A DNA stretch of 32,086 nucleotides from Gilliamella sp. wkB108 (GCF_001690195.1 NZ_LZGM01000036.1:1-32086); one strand, 5' to 3'; numbered from the stretch's first letter, positions 1 through 10,698 are shown. Notes: generated by a model from the sequence alone, not told the origin. Numbers and translations are program-made.

Positions 1-1
1 T

Positions 2-217
2 AAGAATATTCAAAAGCAATACTGGAATATTTTAAAATCAAGCATATGGAATAAAAATCTACTCAACAAACCTAAATATGCAGTTCTTGAAACTATCCTA
101 GTTGAAGATCCTGATTTCGATAATATCGACAAACTGACCACAGAAATTGAGCGTAATGCAAGATCTCAAATAGAAAAAATAATCTCTTATATTAAAAGCA
201 TAAAAAATAGATTTTAA
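2..217 (+). CDS. C-terminal part of an unidentified protein (5' end outside the window)
   Basis: An open frame runs in from the left edge without a stop and ends at TAA 215-217, giving 71 residues. It is rich in Lys, Asp, Glu and Ile, with an amphipathic, charged end (around KLTTEIERNARSQIEK) that looks like a helical C-terminus. No start codon is visible, so the gene must begin outside the window. I do not recognise the family. The charge pattern looks coding, while the opposing frames here do not. No terminator hairpin is obvious after the stop. It borders a 2-kb gene-poor stretch, so it may itself be accessory or decaying. Confidence 0.5.
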   Translation, partial: KNIQKQYWNILKSSIWNKNLLNKPKYAVLETILVEDPDFDNIDKLTTEIERNARSQIEKIISYIKSIKNRF

Positions 218-631
218 TATCTGCAAACGTAGTTTTTTTAGTTTTGAATTTTTTAATTGATCTAAATAAGAATTATCAATTTTGCCAGTTTCTGTACGAT
301 TTAACCCCAAATGGATAATGTTCTTTCCATGTTAAGTTAATGCACTTTAGCAACTACAAATTATTTATAATCTAATGTTGATTTTATTCAGTTATTTTGG
401 ATCTGGTTCGATCCTTAAACCTAAACCGGTATTTGGATACTATGCAAATCAAAAGAATTATCAATTTTGATTATTGTTTGTTTTATCTTATATCGTAGCT
501 TAAATCCACTTTTTAAAAGATAAAAAAGAGTGTACATAGGTTAATACTTAAATTTAATGGCTTGCGCTATTATTTAAATGTTCACAACTAAATTCCCTCT
601 TACTTTAATAGTTATTATTTTTTTATTTAAG

Positions 632-775
632 TTATCTTTTTATTTTCTTTTTATTATAAAGATTGTACTGCTCATCAGACATACATAGGCGTTTGAGTTT
701 TTCTATTTCTATCTTCTGTGAATGTACATAATTAATCATCTGGTAATATTTTATCGGTCACTTTTTATTCACCAT
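632..775 (-). pseudogene. Possible remnant of a small gene, interrupted by TGA
   Basis: From ATG at 775 the frame runs 48 codons to TAA at 632-634, with one in-frame TGA at codon 6 (758-760). After the TGA the residues look protein-like, with KIEIEKLKRLCMSDEQYN near the end. An internal ATG at 739 would give a 35-residue peptide, but it has no clear ribosome binding site. I do not recognise it. It could be chance, since AT-rich DNA readily gives Lys/Ile-rich frames. Confidence 0.25.
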
Positions 776-959
776 AACAGAACGACGCGAGGCTATGTAA
801 ACCTATTAGTGCAATTTCCTTTATGCCATTCTCCTATAAATAATTTTAAGAAATGGACACCATTTATGACGTTTAACCAATAAAAGCCGACTCCTACCGG
901 CTATTTAGGTTTATTTATTCCTTCAATAGCATCACACCCTACTAGATTATCAATCTTCA

Positions 960-1088
960 TTAATTATAAAAAGCTATATAATCAAGTTTAGTCGTTTCCC
1001 CCTTATTTATAGAGCACTTTTGAAAAAAGGCTTTACAAGTAAAGTAACCAAGATTGGTATATCCGTCTCTTGATGTATTATATTTCAT
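960..1088 (-). CDS. Small ORF of 42 aa, unknown
   Basis: ATG at 1088 to TAA at 960-962 gives 42 residues of mixed composition with two Cys and several aromatic residues (DGYTNLGYFTCKAFFQKC in the first half). This is unlike the low-complexity frames around it. The same frame stays open about 9 codons upstream of the ATG before a TAG, so it may be the tail of a larger lost gene. No good Shine-Dalgarno is seen. A short hairpin (AGCCG 885-889 with CGGCT 898-902), followed on this strand by a T-rich run, lies about 60 nt after the stop and could be a weak terminator. Function unknown. Confidence 0.3.
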   Translation of the reverse strand: MKYNTSRDGYTNLGYFTCKAFFQKCSINKGETTKLDYIAFYN

Positions 1089-1196
1089 CTTTGCGTATAG
1101 AGAATTTTGTGTTTTCTAAATCATAAAAATGATTTTTTTATATACAAAACTGTATAACAACTAATTTATTATATAAAGCAATACTAAAAACAGAAT

Positions 1197-1421
1197 TTAT
1201 TTATAAAAAAATATGAGCATAATGGCGCACAAGCTATGTATTATTACAAAAATGGTTAATAATTTTCCTAAATTATAATAAAATTTATCATTTGTTTTTT
1301 TCCTATTTATGCATAGTAAAATCACCCCTACAGTAAAAACAAAAAGATAAAATTTCCACCAAATAAATGGAGCCAGAATCAAGACCAAAAATATTAATTC
1401 AGAATTGGAAACGCTATACAT
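1197..1421 (-). CDS. Small two-helix membrane protein, hypothetical
   Basis: The 74-residue ORF starts at ATG 1421, with AGGA four bases upstream as a good ribosome binding site. The protein has two or three hydrophobic stretches (about residues 8-36 and 52-72) around a basic loop (NRKKTNDKFYY), so it is predicted to be a small inner-membrane protein. I recognise no family. It stands alone in the gene-poor left region, with no partner within 700 bases, so context gives no hint of its role. Hydrophobic frames arise easily in AT-rich DNA, but the start context makes this one more likely real than not. Confidence 0.45.
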   Translation of the reverse strand: MYSVSNSELIFLVLILAPFIWWKFYLFVFTVGVILLCINRKKTNDKFYYNLGKLLTIFVIIHSLCAIMLIFFYK

Positions 1422-1811
1422 AAAATCCTCAACAAATACCTATTTTCAATTACAATTATTTCATTGATACCTAAAATAACATACAAATTTTTAATAGGCT
1501 AAATGATACACCTTCAACAGATATTTTTATCATAAAATCTCATCCTGTGTTTATCATCAAAAAATAGCTATTTTTCCATTTAAAAAATGAAATAAATTGT
1601 TATCACAAACCAAATAACACTAAAAAATTCAATATAAGAACGAACGTATAGCACTATGCGGTGAATAATTATTTGATTAATAAACAATTAATACCCAAAA
1701 AAGTGAGGTGATAGTTGAAAGGAAACATAGTCATATGACACAATAAACATCAATATAGTTTAAATGCATTATGTTAGTGTTAATAGTAAAAAAGAGAAAG
1801 CCTGGACATCA
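1422..1811. other. Intergenic stretch without a recognisable gene
   Basis: This is AT-rich DNA upstream of the 74-aa ORF. The only notable element is a near-perfect Shine-Dalgarno (GTGAGGTGAT around 1703-1712) followed by frames that close after a few codons, such as TTG followed by six sense codons. It reads as the start of a gene that has since decayed. Nothing else is seen. Confidence 0.45.
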
Positions 1812-2000
1812 ATGAACACCAATATAAACCGAAATGAAATTTGCGAAATTATGAATAAAGCAAAGCATACTATAGAGTAATGTATAAAGAATGCTTTTAC
1901 AAAATCCAAATGCGGAAAAGCCGATCGGCTAATAACAGAGTTTGATTGTCACATGGTTAAAAATTACTATAGAATAGACGAAGTCCTACAACAGAAATAG
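1812..2000 (+). pseudogene. Decayed small gene with one internal stop
   Basis: From ATG at 1812 a frame of 63 codons reaches TAG at 1998-2000, broken once by TAA at 1878-1880 after codon 22. Both halves lie in the same frame and look protein-like, with charged and Cys-containing text such as NRNEICEIMNKAKHTIE before the stop and KCGKADRLITEFDCHMVK after it. A hairpin with a T-run (2036-2060) follows at the right distance for its terminator. I read this as a small gene lost to a nonsense mutation, or as a 22-codon ORF followed by a relic. The family is not recognised. Confidence 0.4.
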
Positions 2001-2035
2001 CCCTTCTCTACCTTTATATGACAAATCTTCACAGT

Positions 2036-2060
2036 GCGCAATTTTGCGCTTTGTCTTTTT
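2036..2060 (+). terminator. Rho-independent terminator after the decayed ORF
   Basis: The palindrome GCGCAATTTTGCGC (2036-2049) is followed by TTTGTCTTTTT on the plus strand. It lies 36 nt after the stop of the decayed 1812-2000 frame, supporting the idea that a transcribed gene once ended here. Confidence 0.6.
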
Positions 2061-2139
2061 AAATAAAAACGCAAAGAGTAGAAAAAAACCACTCAAACCC
2101 AACTTAACCAGTTAAATTTTTAAGAATACAGGATTTTAA

Positions 2140-2216
2140 TGGCGTCCCCTACAGGATTCGAACCTGTGACCTACGGCTTAGAAGGCCGTTGCTCTATCCA
2201 GCTGAGCTAAGGAGAC
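2140..2216 (-). tRNA. tRNA-Arg (anticodon TCT)
   Basis: The minus strand reads GTCTCCT TA GCTCAG at the 5' end. It has an anticodon stem ACGGC/GCCGT with loop CTTCTAA (anticodon TCT), a GTTCGAATC T-loop, the acceptor strand AGGGGAC, discriminator G and an encoded CCA (2140-2142). All seven acceptor pairs form, one of them G-T. It reads AGA codons, common in an AT-rich genome. It lies about 180 nt downstream of the rep stop codon, on the same strand. Confidence 0.97.
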
Positions 2217-2397
2217 GAAGATATGTTTTAAAGATTGACGTTGTGTATTATATAAAGCTATTTCGATCCGTCAATGATTTTTAAAGGATGAGATGCCTAA
2301 ATTGTCAAAATATCATCAATTTATTTTTGAATATTTAGCAAAATAAAATTGGTTCGGTTAATTCATTAAGTATATTGATTGGTATTATAATATCTAA

Positions 2398-4413
2398 TTA
2401 TTTCGCATTGGCGATTTGGGCCTTTAGCATAGCTAGCCGACTTTGCCCTTGTTGCATTTTCTTTTCAGACGATAATTCGATTCGTTGATCTTGCCATTCT
2501 AAATCGTCTTGCGGAAGTTCTAGTAAAAAACGGCTTGGTTCAACATGTACGGTTTCGCCAAACTGTTTACGTTGACGACTAAAAGAAAATGTCAATTCGC
2601 GTTGCGCTCGAGTAATACCTACATAAGCTAGTCTGCGTTCTTCTTCAATATTATCTTCGTCAATACTGGTCTGATGAGGTAATACCCCTTCAGACATACC
2701 AACTAAATACACATAAGGAAATTCAAGTCCTTTTGAAGCATGCAATGTCATTAATTGAACTTGATCGAGTTCTTCCTCTGATTCATTACGTTCTAACATA
2801 TCGCGTAAGGTAAATCTGGCAACAGCCTGTTCAAGGGTCATTGCTTCGTCAAGATCATCACCTTGTAACATATCATTTAACCAACTGATCAACTGTTCAA
2901 CATTACGCATCCGCATTTGTCCAGCAGTTGGAGATGGCGAAGTTTCATATATCCAACTTTCATAATGAATACCATGTAACAACTCATGAATGGCTTCCAT
3001 TGGTTCGCTATGGGATTTTTGAATCAATGAATCAAACCAATGGATAAATAACTGTAACGATTCCATTCGTTTGCCAGATAGTAATTCTGTTAATCCCATA
3101 TCGTGGCTAGCCTGGAATAAACTAACACCTCGATGATTTGCCCACTCACCTAGTTTTTGTGTGGTAACTGGTCCAATTTCACGTTTTGGTGTGTTAATAA
3201 TACGTATAAAAGCATTGTCATCATCTGGATTGGTTAATAGACGTAAATATGCCATTAAATCTTTAATTTCAGAACGAGCAAAAAATGATGTTCCACCAGA
3301 GATTCGATAGGGTATTCGATACTGCATTAACATTTTTTCGATTAAACGTGATTGATGATTACCACGATATAAAATAGCATATTGACCATACTGACTATTA
3401 TTAGCAAATCGGTGACCAATTAAATCATTGACCACTTTTTCTGCTTCGTGATCTTCATTATCGGCAGTAATCACCTTTATTTCTTCACCATAACCTAGCT
3501 CTGAGAAGAGTTTTTTTTCAAAAATATGTGGATTATTCTCAATTAAAATATTAGCTACTTTTAAAATCCGACCAGAAGATCGATAGTTTTGTTCTAACTT
3601 GATGACCTCTAACGCAGGAAAATCTTGTTGCAGTAATACCAAATTTTGTGGACGCGCACCTCGCCATGAATAAATAGACTGATCATCATCACCAACTACG
3701 GTAAATTTAGCTCGACTACCAACTAGCAATTTAATAAATTCGTATTGACTGGTATTGGTGTCTTGATATTCATCAACCAATAAATAACGAACTCGATTTT
3801 GCCATTTTTCCCGAACTTCTTCGTTAGTTTTTAATAACAGCGTCGGCAATAAAATAAGATCATCAAAATCTAAAATACTACAAGCTTTTAATTGTTTTTC
3901 ATATAACTGGTAACAATGAGCAAATAATTTTTCTTTATTGGTTTGCGCCCTTGCCATAGCGATAGTTGAATCAATAATATCATTTTTCCAATTTGAAATA
4001 GTTGCTCGTAATTGATTGATAAGATCTTTGTCACCATCTAACCATTGCAAAGTAAGTTCTTTAAGTAATGCAATTTGATCATGATCATCAAAAAGTGAAA
4101 AATTAGCTTTAATGCCAAGGTGTTTATACTCTCGGCGAACAATATCAAGTCCTAAAGTATGAAAGGTTGATATTTTAAGTCCTCTAGTCTCTGATTTTGT
4201 GAGCGATTGGGCAATTCGCTCTTTCATTTCACGAGCTGCTTTATTGGTAAATGTGACCGCTACAATATGACGAGGTAAATACTCTTTTACTCGAATTAAA
4301 TAAGCAATTTTATTAATGATAACCCGCGTTTTGCCAGATCCTGCACCAGCTAAGACTAGGCACGGACCTGAAACATATTCAACAGCTTGTTTTTGACTAG
4401 TATTTAGACGCAC
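2398..4413 (-). CDS. rep: ATP-dependent DNA helicase Rep (superfamily 1A)
   Basis: This 671-residue protein matches E. coli Rep in length (673) and near-continuous sequence. Rep is a 3'-5' helicase that travels with the replisome, strips bound proteins from DNA ahead of forks and helps restart stalled forks. Visible motifs, in order: Q-motif and Walker A (GAGSGKT, 23-29), motif Ia ([10 protein letters not shown], about 54-63), Walker B (DEYQDTN, 214-220), motif III ([13 protein letters not shown], 241-253), motif IV (QNYRSS, 275-280), motif V ([14 protein letters not shown]) and motif VI ([12 protein letters not shown]) near the C-terminus. The start gives MRLN, as in E. coli. It seems to be transcribed alone. 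UvrD is the close paralogue, but the N-terminus and the ending ([16 protein letters not shown]) are Rep-like. Confidence 0.97.
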   Translation of the reverse strand: MRLNTSQKQAVEYVSGPCLVLAGAGSGKTRVIINKIAYLIRVKEYLPRHIVAVTFTNKAAREMKERIAQSLTKSETRGLKISTFHTLGLDIVRREYKHLGIKANFSLFDDHDQIALLKELTLQWLDGDKDLINQLRATISNWKNDIIDSTIAMARAQTNKEKLFAHCYQLYEKQLKACSILDFDDLILLPTLLLKTNEEVREKWQNRVRYLLVDEYQDTNTSQYEFIKLLVGSRAKFTVVGDDDQSIYSWRGARPQNLVLLQQDFPALEVIKLEQNYRSSGRILKVANILIENNPHIFEKKLFSELGYGEEIKVITADNEDHEAEKVVNDLIGHRFANNSQYGQYAILYRGNHQSRLIEKMLMQYRIPYRISGGTSFFARSEIKDLMAYLRLLTNPDDDNAFIRIINTPKREIGPVTTQKLGEWANHRGVSLFQASHDMGLTELLSGKRMESLQLFIHWFDSLIQKSHSEPMEAIHELLHGIHYESWIYETSPSPTAGQMRMRNVEQLISWLNDMLQGDDLDEAMTLEQAVARFTLRDMLERNESEEELDQVQLMTLHASKGLEFPYVYLVGMSEGVLPHQTSIDEDNIEEERRLAYVGITRAQRELTFSFSRQRKQFGETVHVEPSRFLLELPQDDLEWQDQRIELSSEKKMQQGQSRLAMLKAQIANAK

Positions 4414-4520
4414 AAAATAAAGACCATTGGGAAATTTGTTGGCTAGTATATACCGATTAGCTATTATGGTGCAATTAAGGCAATCTATTTGCTATCTCGG
4501 TAGTTGTATATTTAAATATC

Positions 4521-5489
4521 TTAATTGATAAAAGTTAAAGCTTGTTCAACCACCTCTATACCTGATCCCTTCTTATGAGCATTTTCGCTTAAATAGCGTC
4601 GCCATTGTCTGGCTCCTTTGCATCCATTAAATATACCCAATGTATGGCGCATGATATGATTAAGTTGAACACCTTGAGTTAGTTGCTGTTCAATGTAAGG
4701 GTAAAGCGCTTTAATTGCTGATACTGGATCAATAATTGAATCTTGTATACCAAAGATTTGCGAATCAATCTGAGTGAGTAACATCGGATTTTGATAGGCT
4801 TCTCGCCCGACCATTACACCGTCAACAAATTTTAAATGATGCTTAATCTCATCAATAGTTTTAATACCACCATTAATGGCGATGGTTAAATGGGGGTAAT
4901 CTTGTTTAAGTTGATAAACACGCTCATAATTAAGTGGTGGAACCTCTCGGTTTTCTTTGGGACTCAGTCCTGAAAGCCATGCTTTACGTGCATGAACAAT
5001 AAAAGTATCAGTATAAGGCATGATTTTTTCGATAAACTGGCATAAAAAAGAATAACTATCATGTTCATCAATACCAATACGCGTTTTAACTGTCACTGGA
5101 ATATCAACCTGATCTTGCATTTGAGCGATACAATTGGCAACAAGCTCAGCATTACCCATTAAACAAGCTCCAAACATACCATTTTGTACTCGGTCTGAGG
5201 GACATCCAACATTTAAATTAATTTCATCATAACCCTGCTCTTGTGCTAACTTAGCACATTGCGCTAATGCACTTGGATCACTCCCCCCAAGCTGCAAACT
5301 AATCGGATGTTCTTCAGTGTTAAATGATAAATAGTCACCTTTACCAAATAAAATCGCTCCAGTGGTAACCATTTCAGTATAGAGTAAAGTTTGCTTGGTT
5401 AAAATTCGATGAAAATAGCGGCAATGTTTATCAGTCCAGTCAAGCATAGGGGCTACGGAAAAACGGTTCAATATGGATTTAGCAAACAA
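4521..5489 (-). CDS. dusA: tRNA-dihydrouridine(20/20a) synthase DusA
   Basis: An FMN-dependent enzyme that reduces uridines 20 and 20a in the tRNA D-loop to dihydrouridine using NADPH. The 322-residue protein has the TIM-barrel start [15 protein letters not shown] (about 12-26), the signature [14 protein letters not shown] with catalytic Cys96, the FMN-contact segment [10 protein letters not shown], and [17 protein letters not shown], which is typical of DusA rather than DusB or DusC. The C-terminal helical tRNA-binding domain is complete. It lies about 105 nt upstream of rep on the same strand with no obvious hairpin between, so co-transcription is possible. The first Met ([14 protein letters not shown]) fits the usual family length. 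Confidence 0.96.
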   Translation of the reverse strand: MFAKSILNRFSVAPMLDWTDKHCRYFHRILTKQTLLYTEMVTTGAILFGKGDYLSFNTEEHPISLQLGGSDPSALAQCAKLAQEQGYDEINLNVGCPSDRVQNGMFGACLMGNAELVANCIAQMQDQVDIPVTVKTRIGIDEHDSYSFLCQFIEKIMPYTDTFIVHARKAWLSGLSPKENREVPPLNYERVYQLKQDYPHLTIAINGGIKTIDEIKHHLKFVDGVMVGREAYQNPMLLTQIDSQIFGIQDSIIDPVSAIKALYPYIEQQLTQGVQLNHIMRHTLGIFNGCKGARQWRRYLSENAHKKGSGIEVVEQALTFIN

Positions 5490-5574
5490 AAAAACACCTC
5501 GATAACAATAATAAAGCTGTTATTCTATCCGCCACTTCTAAACCTAGCAACTAGTAACCGTATAAGGAATGAAA

Positions 5575-5804
5575 ATGATTTTAAATGAAACAGATATAAT
5601 TTCTTTCGAAGTTACAGCACTACTTCAAAAACGTGTCTGATTTATTGGCATCATGTAAAAGGTTTTTGACATTATTATAGCGATATTTGGTGCAATAGTA
5701 GTTTAGGTATTCTTCTTGCGATAATTGGCATACCCATAATCATTGCCGAAATTAAACTTTTTGAATCGGGTGGAGCATTTAACCTTACCACCGACACCAA
5801 ATAA
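5575..5804 (+). pseudogene. Decayed gene, probably a small membrane protein
   Basis: An ATG at 5575 follows a good Shine-Dalgarno (AAGGAATGAAA) but its frame ends after 21 codons at TGA 5638-5640. A second frame, open from 5670 to TAA 5802-5804 (44 codons), encodes a hydrophobic segment (GILLAIIGIPIIIAEI) followed by a polar tail. Its upstream part is broken by TGA 5667-5669. The good start signal, the hydrophobic helix and the broken frames together suggest a frameshifted, inactivated membrane-protein gene. I cannot name the family, and the join between the pieces is a guess. Confidence 0.35.
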
Positions 5805-5984
5805 GGGGGAAGATTTAGTTGATACTCTGAATAATTTATATTATTGCTGGAAAATGACAATATTTTTAATCATCCTTTAGCTATAACTTTAGTTATTAGT
5901 AGTAATGTTGTTTTTGTCACCAATACAACGCAAACGTATTCATAAAGATAAATCATGCATAATTAATATTATTATACGATACTT

Positions 5985-6009
5985 AAAACCTCGTTAAATA
6001 CGAGGTTTT
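5985..6009 (-). terminator. Terminator of bamE
   Basis: A perfect 9-bp stem AAAACCTCG/CGAGGTTTT (5985-5993 with 6001-6009) has a 7-nt loop. It lies directly after the bamE stop on the minus strand, and the minus-strand stem ends in TTTT. T-rich sequence also follows on the plus strand, so it could act in both directions. Confidence 0.75.
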
Positions 6010-6013
6010 CTTT

Positions 6014-6502
6014 TTATTCTGAATCAGCAGGCTGTTCGCTACTATCTCCGTCTGTTTTAGATTCCGCTGGTGCAGCTGGTGCAGAAGGTTGTTCTGTTTT
6101 TTCCTCATCTGATTTGGTATTAATCGGATCGGAAATACTTTGTTTATTCATCTCTTCCAGAGACTTAGAATTTTCTAATGCAGAAGCTTTAATATCTGTA
6201 ACAATACCCATTTCATTAAAATAAACAGCATAAGTTCTTTGACTTAAAACATCATGTTGTGGCTGCTGACGGAAAACATAATACCAAACATTATCGCCAA
6301 AAGCTGATGTTAACATTGGTGAACCCATGATAAATACAACCTGATCTTTGCTTTGACCAACTTGTAACATATCAATAGCTTCTTGTGTTACATAATTACC
6401 TTGATTGATATCAGGCCTATATACCCAACGATCAACGACTGAACAACCACTTAATAAAATACTAGTTACAATTGCAAGCGAGGTAAATTTACGAAACTGC
6501 AT
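6014..6502 (-). CDS. bamE: Outer membrane protein assembly factor BamE (lipoprotein)
   Basis: BamE is a small lipoprotein of the BAM complex that inserts beta-barrel proteins into the outer membrane. The 162-residue precursor starts with a short signal peptide ending in lipobox LLSGC, so Cys20 should be lipidated. The SmpA/OmlA fold is visible: YRPDINQGNYVTQEAIDML, then VGQSKDQVVFIMGSPM, and the core strands NVWYYVFRQ and TYAVYFNEMGIVTDI. The E. coli protein is about 113 residues. Here roughly 50 extra residues follow the domain, rich in Ser, Glu, Asp, Pro and Ala and probably disordered in the periplasm. It diverges from fklB, with about 210 nt between for both promoters. Confidence 0.95.
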   Translation of the reverse strand: MQFRKFTSLAIVTSILLSGCSVVDRWVYRPDINQGNYVTQEAIDMLQVGQSKDQVVFIMGSPMLTSAFGDNVWYYVFRQQPQHDVLSQRTYAVYFNEMGIVTDIKASALENSKSLEEMNKQSISDPINTKSDEEKTEQPSAPAAPAESKTDGDSSEQPADSE

Positions 6503-6711
6503 CTAACTTAATCCATTTAAAAAATACAATGTGGGATATTATCGCTGATATTTTAACTAAGTGCTAGCCCAATTGATAAATTCTTCCAGAATTATGTTAT
6601 AAAACAGTGTACACACCGACATATTTAAATTACTTCTTGACATTTATTTGCTTATCGACAAACTAAGCACAGTCATAATAGAGACTATTCAATAACAACA
6701 AAAGGTAAAAA

Positions 6712-7323
6712 ATGAAATTAGAGACGATAGATCAAAAAGCAAGTTATGCTATTGGATTACAAATTGGGCAACAATTGAAAGAGTCAGGTTTAACAAATTT
6801 AGAACTTAATGCATTAAAACTTGCAATGGAAGATGTATTAGCGGGTAATCAGCCTGCTCTACCATTACAAGAGTTACATGATGCGCTTCGCCATGTACAT
6901 GAACAAGCAAATCTTGAAAAAGCCAAACAAGCAGAAAAAATTGCCCAAGCAGGTAAAGATTTTTTAGCTAATAATATTAAAAAAGAAGGTATCAAATCAA
7001 CAGAATCTGGGCTGCAGTATGAAGTAATTAAACAAGGTAATGGTGCCATACCAAAAGCAACCGATCAGGTTCAAGTGCATTACACTGGTCAGTTAATTGA
7101 TGGAACCGTTTTTGATAGCTCAGTGCAACGTGGGGAACCGGCTGAGTTTCCTGTAAATGGTGTCATTCGTGGATGGGTTGAAGCTCTACAGTTAATGCCT
7201 GAAGGTTCTAAATGGAGACTTTATATTCCTCAAGAACTCGCTTACGGTGCTCAAGGAGCAGGCGCGGCAATTCCACCTTATAGTGCTTTAATTTTTGATG
7301 TTGAATTATTAAAAGTGTTATAA
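6712..7323 (+). CDS. fklB: FKBP-type peptidyl-prolyl isomerase FklB (FKBP22)
   Basis: A 203-residue cis-trans prolyl isomerase of the FKBP22 type, close in length to E. coli FklB (206). The N-terminal dimerisation region (about 1-90) has the conserved [14 protein letters not shown] start and a long Lys/Ala/Gln-rich helix. The catalytic FKBP domain (about 95-203) shows [37 protein letters not shown] and [14 protein letters not shown]. There is no signal peptide, so it should be cytoplasmic, unlike FkpA. AAAGG precedes the ATG. A TTGACA box at 6637-6642 could be a -35 element, but I see no matching -10 at the right spacing. A shared hairpin at 7331-7348 closes the gene. Confidence 0.95.
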   Translation: MKLETIDQKASYAIGLQIGQQLKESGLTNLELNALKLAMEDVLAGNQPALPLQELHDALRHVHEQANLEKAKQAEKIAQAGKDFLANNIKKEGIKSTESGLQYEVIKQGNGAIPKATDQVQVHYTGQLIDGTVFDSSVQRGEPAEFPVNGVIRGWVEALQLMPEGSKWRLYIPQELAYGAQGAGAAIPPYSALIFDVELLKVL

Positions 7324-7330
7324 GTTCTAT

Positions 7331-7348
7331 GGACGCTAATTAGCGTCC
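7331..7348. terminator. Bidirectional terminator shared by fklB and the MFS gene
   Basis: An 18-bp perfect palindrome, GGACGCTAATTAGCGTCC, lies 7 nt after the fklB stop and contains the stop codon of the converging MFS gene (7340-7342). T-rich sequence follows on the plus strand. Confidence 0.65.
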
Positions 7349-8563
7349 AGATTTTAGATTTTTAGGTAGCAAAAAAGAAATACTTGCAGCAATGAATAAT
7401 AAAACACTAGCTGTTCCAAAGGCAATAAAATGAGTATGAAAATTATCATACAACCACCCACCTAACCAAGATCCTGTCATAGCACCAATTTGGTGACCAA
7501 GGTAAGTTAACCCTGAAAGTAATCCCACAATTTTAACACCATAAATATCTGCTGTGATTGCGCTGGATAATGACAAAGTGCCAGCCCAAACCAAACCACC
7601 TAAAACAGCAATAGTAAATAATTGCCATTTAGTCACTACCAGAACTAATGCAATAAATCCGAATCCTCGAACCAAATAAATTAATGACAAAAGGTTTTTA
7701 CGCTCAACAATATCCGAAAGATAACCTAATGCCAGAGTACTAAAAATAGCTACTAAACCAATTAAACCAATCCCTGAAGAACTTGTTACCGGATCAAAGC
7801 CATGATCTATCAGCATAGGTACGCCATGCGTTCCTAATAAATTCATACTAAATCCACAAGTGAACAATCCAAAACTTAACAGCCAAAATGGGCGAGTTTG
7901 CAAAACATAACTAAGGTTGATTTTCGGCGCCATGGTTATTGATGACACTTCTTGATTATTAAAACCTAAATTGGTTATCTGGGCTGTATTATCTTTCATA
8001 ATAAAAATTGCAATAGGCAAGGCAACAATCAAAAGCAGAGCAGCAAATGCAATTAAGGTTGTTTGCCATCCATAAATTGGAATAAAATAGGCAAAAACAG
8101 GCAACATTACCGCAATACCAGCCATACTACCTGTTGATAAAATAAATAATGCTAATCCCCTTCTTTTAATAAACCAACTCGCCACAATAGGGGTAAAACT
8201 AACTGAACCGACAAAAGAAGTACCAAATGACAAGGCAATACCAAAAGAAAATAAGAAATTCCAATAATCCCGAAACATTGATGCCCAAACAGTTGCAATA
8301 AAAATGATAACTGCACCTAATAATAAAACGATACGAGTACCATATTTACCAACTAAATAACCAGCAATCGGCATAGCAATACCGGAAAAAAGCATGCCAA
8401 TAGCAATAATACCGGAAAGAACACTACGACTAAAATGAAGATCGCTAGCAATCGGCAAAAAAAACGTTCCCATACTCATGCGTAAACCACTAGAGAGTAA
8501 TGTTAACAAGGCTGCTGCTATGACTATATTCCAACCGAAATACCAAGGACAACGCATAATCAC
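7340..8563 (-). CDS. MFS transporter, 12 membrane helices, substrate unknown
   Basis: The 407-residue protein is hydrophobic throughout, with about twelve membrane helices in two halves separated by a polar loop near residues 192-212. The start (CPWYFGWNIVIAAALLTLLSSG) and the loop GYLVGKYGTRIVLL after helix 2 (MFS motif A-like), plus YLSDIVERKN in the second half, fit the major facilitator superfamily and resemble the monocarboxylate/oxalate-formate (MCT/OFA) branch. The substrate cannot be read from sequence. It is a single gene facing fklB and diverging from dapB; the 130 nt upstream is AT-rich and holds the dapB promoter. The first two Met codons are one residue apart; either may start translation. 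Confidence 0.85.
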   Translation of the reverse strand: MIMRCPWYFGWNIVIAAALLTLLSSGLRMSMGTFFLPIASDLHFSRSVLSGIIAIGMLFSGIAMPIAGYLVGKYGTRIVLLLGAVIIFIATVWASMFRDYWNFLFSFGIALSFGTSFVGSVSFTPIVASWFIKRRGLALFILSTGSMAGIAVMLPVFAYFIPIYGWQTTLIAFAALLLIVALPIAIFIMKDNTAQITNLGFNNQEVSSITMAPKINLSYVLQTRPFWLLSFGLFTCGFSMNLLGTHGVPMLIDHGFDPVTSSSGIGLIGLVAIFSTLALGYLSDIVERKNLLSLIYLVRGFGFIALVLVVTKWQLFTIAVLGGLVWAGTLSLSSAITADIYGVKIVGLLSGLTYLGHQIGAMTGSWLGGWLYDNFHTHFIAFGTASVLLFIAASISFLLPKNLKSGR

Positions 8564-8648
8564 ACCTAATTAGTAATTATTATGCATGAAATGATTATAA
8601 CTATAACATTTTAAAAATTATGTTGTATATAAGACCCTTATTTTTCGC

Positions 8649-8654
8649 TATAAT
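8649..8654 (+). promoter_or_regulatory. Candidate -10 box for dapB
   Basis: TATAAT lies 41 nt upstream of the dapB start. A TTGTAT at 8623-8628 would be a -35 with a long 20-nt spacer, so the match is partial. Confidence 0.35.
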
Positions 8655-8670
8655 ATTAAGTTATGACTAA

Positions 8671-9516
<846 letters not shown>

Positions 9517-9520
9517 TTAA

Positions 9521-10024
<504 letters not shown>

Positions 10025-10161
10025 CTATATGTTTCAGTATAAATCTTTAAAATCAATTTTCTTTGTCTTATGGTAATATAATTAACTTAATTATTCTTTT
10101 TATCTGGGAAAATTGTTAGAATTTAGGTCAATGTAAAAATTTAGAGTTTGAGCAATAATTA

Positions 10162-10698
10162 ATGAAAAAACACACATTAGAAATGATGATATCAGCGGAA
10201 GATATCCAAAAACGCGTAACTGAACTTGGTCAACAAATTAGTCAAGATTACAAACATAGTCAAAATGAATTAATTTTAGTTGGATTGTTACGTGGTTCAT
10301 TTATTTTTATGGCTGATTTAAGCCGAGCAATCACTGTTGGTCATGAAGTTGATTTCATGACGGCATCAAGTTATGGCAATGCGGTTATTAGTAATCGCGA
10401 TGTAAAAATCTTAAAAGATTTGGATGAAGATATTCGTGATAAGGATGTATTAATCGTCGAAGATATTATTGATACTGGTAATACGCTTAGTAAAGTAATG
10501 GCGATTTTAAAATTACGTCATCCTCGTAGTATCGAAATTTGTACACTTTTAGATAAACCTTCTCGACGGGAAGTATCAGTACCAGTGAAATATATTGGTT
10601 TTTCTATTCCTGATGAATTCGTTGTTGGTTATGGAATTGATTATGCACAGCATTATCGCCATTTACCTTATATCGGACACGTTGATTTACTTGAGTAA
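10162..10698 (+). CDS. hpt: Hypoxanthine phosphoribosyltransferase
   Basis: A purine salvage enzyme that transfers the phosphoribosyl group of PRPP to hypoxanthine (and less well guanine), giving IMP or GMP in the cytoplasm. The 178-residue protein has the PRPP-binding loop [11 protein letters not shown] (about 99-109) with the acidic pair Glu100-Asp101, the flexible-loop region [11 protein letters not shown], the N-terminal [13 protein letters not shown] and the base-contact segment [13 protein letters not shown]. Length matches E. coli Hpt. It is probably a single gene, with 137 nt before it after tadA. A long inverted repeat lies about 105 nt downstream. Confidence 0.96.
   Translation: MKKHTLEMMISAEDIQKRVTELGQQISQDYKHSQNELILVGLLRGSFIFMADLSRAITVGHEVDFMTASSYGNAVISNRDVKILKDLDEDIRDKDVLIVEDIIDTGNTLSKVMAILKLRHPRSIEICTLLDKPSRREVSVPVKYIGFSIPDEFVVGYGIDYAQHYRHLPYIGHVDLLE

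Larger units (their letters stand above)
218..1196. other. Gene-poor AT-rich stretch with decayed small frames
   Basis: No reading frame of normal length is present. Short coding-like pieces on the minus strand (632-775 and 960-1088, listed separately) suggest old gene remnants. The rest is AT-rich with many stops in all frames. I see no RNA gene, CRISPR-like repeat or intact mobile element. Confidence 0.6.
5490..6013. other. Intergenic region between dusA and bamE, with gene remnants
   Basis: No intact gene is present. Two coding-like plus-strand pieces are listed as a possible pseudogene (5575-5804), and a strong hairpin near 5985-6009 serves bamE. The remaining sequence (about 5805-5980) shows no supported feature. 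Confidence 0.5.

Noticed and set aside
98-310. Minus-strand frame of 70 codons starting at TTG
   Set aside because: It overlaps the plus-strand partial gene by 120 nt. Its first 30 residues look coding-like and could be a relic, but the rest is antisense to a better frame.
6637-6642. TTGACA as a confirmed fklB promoter
   Set aside because: No -10 element lies at 16-18 nt spacing, so it was not listed as a promoter.
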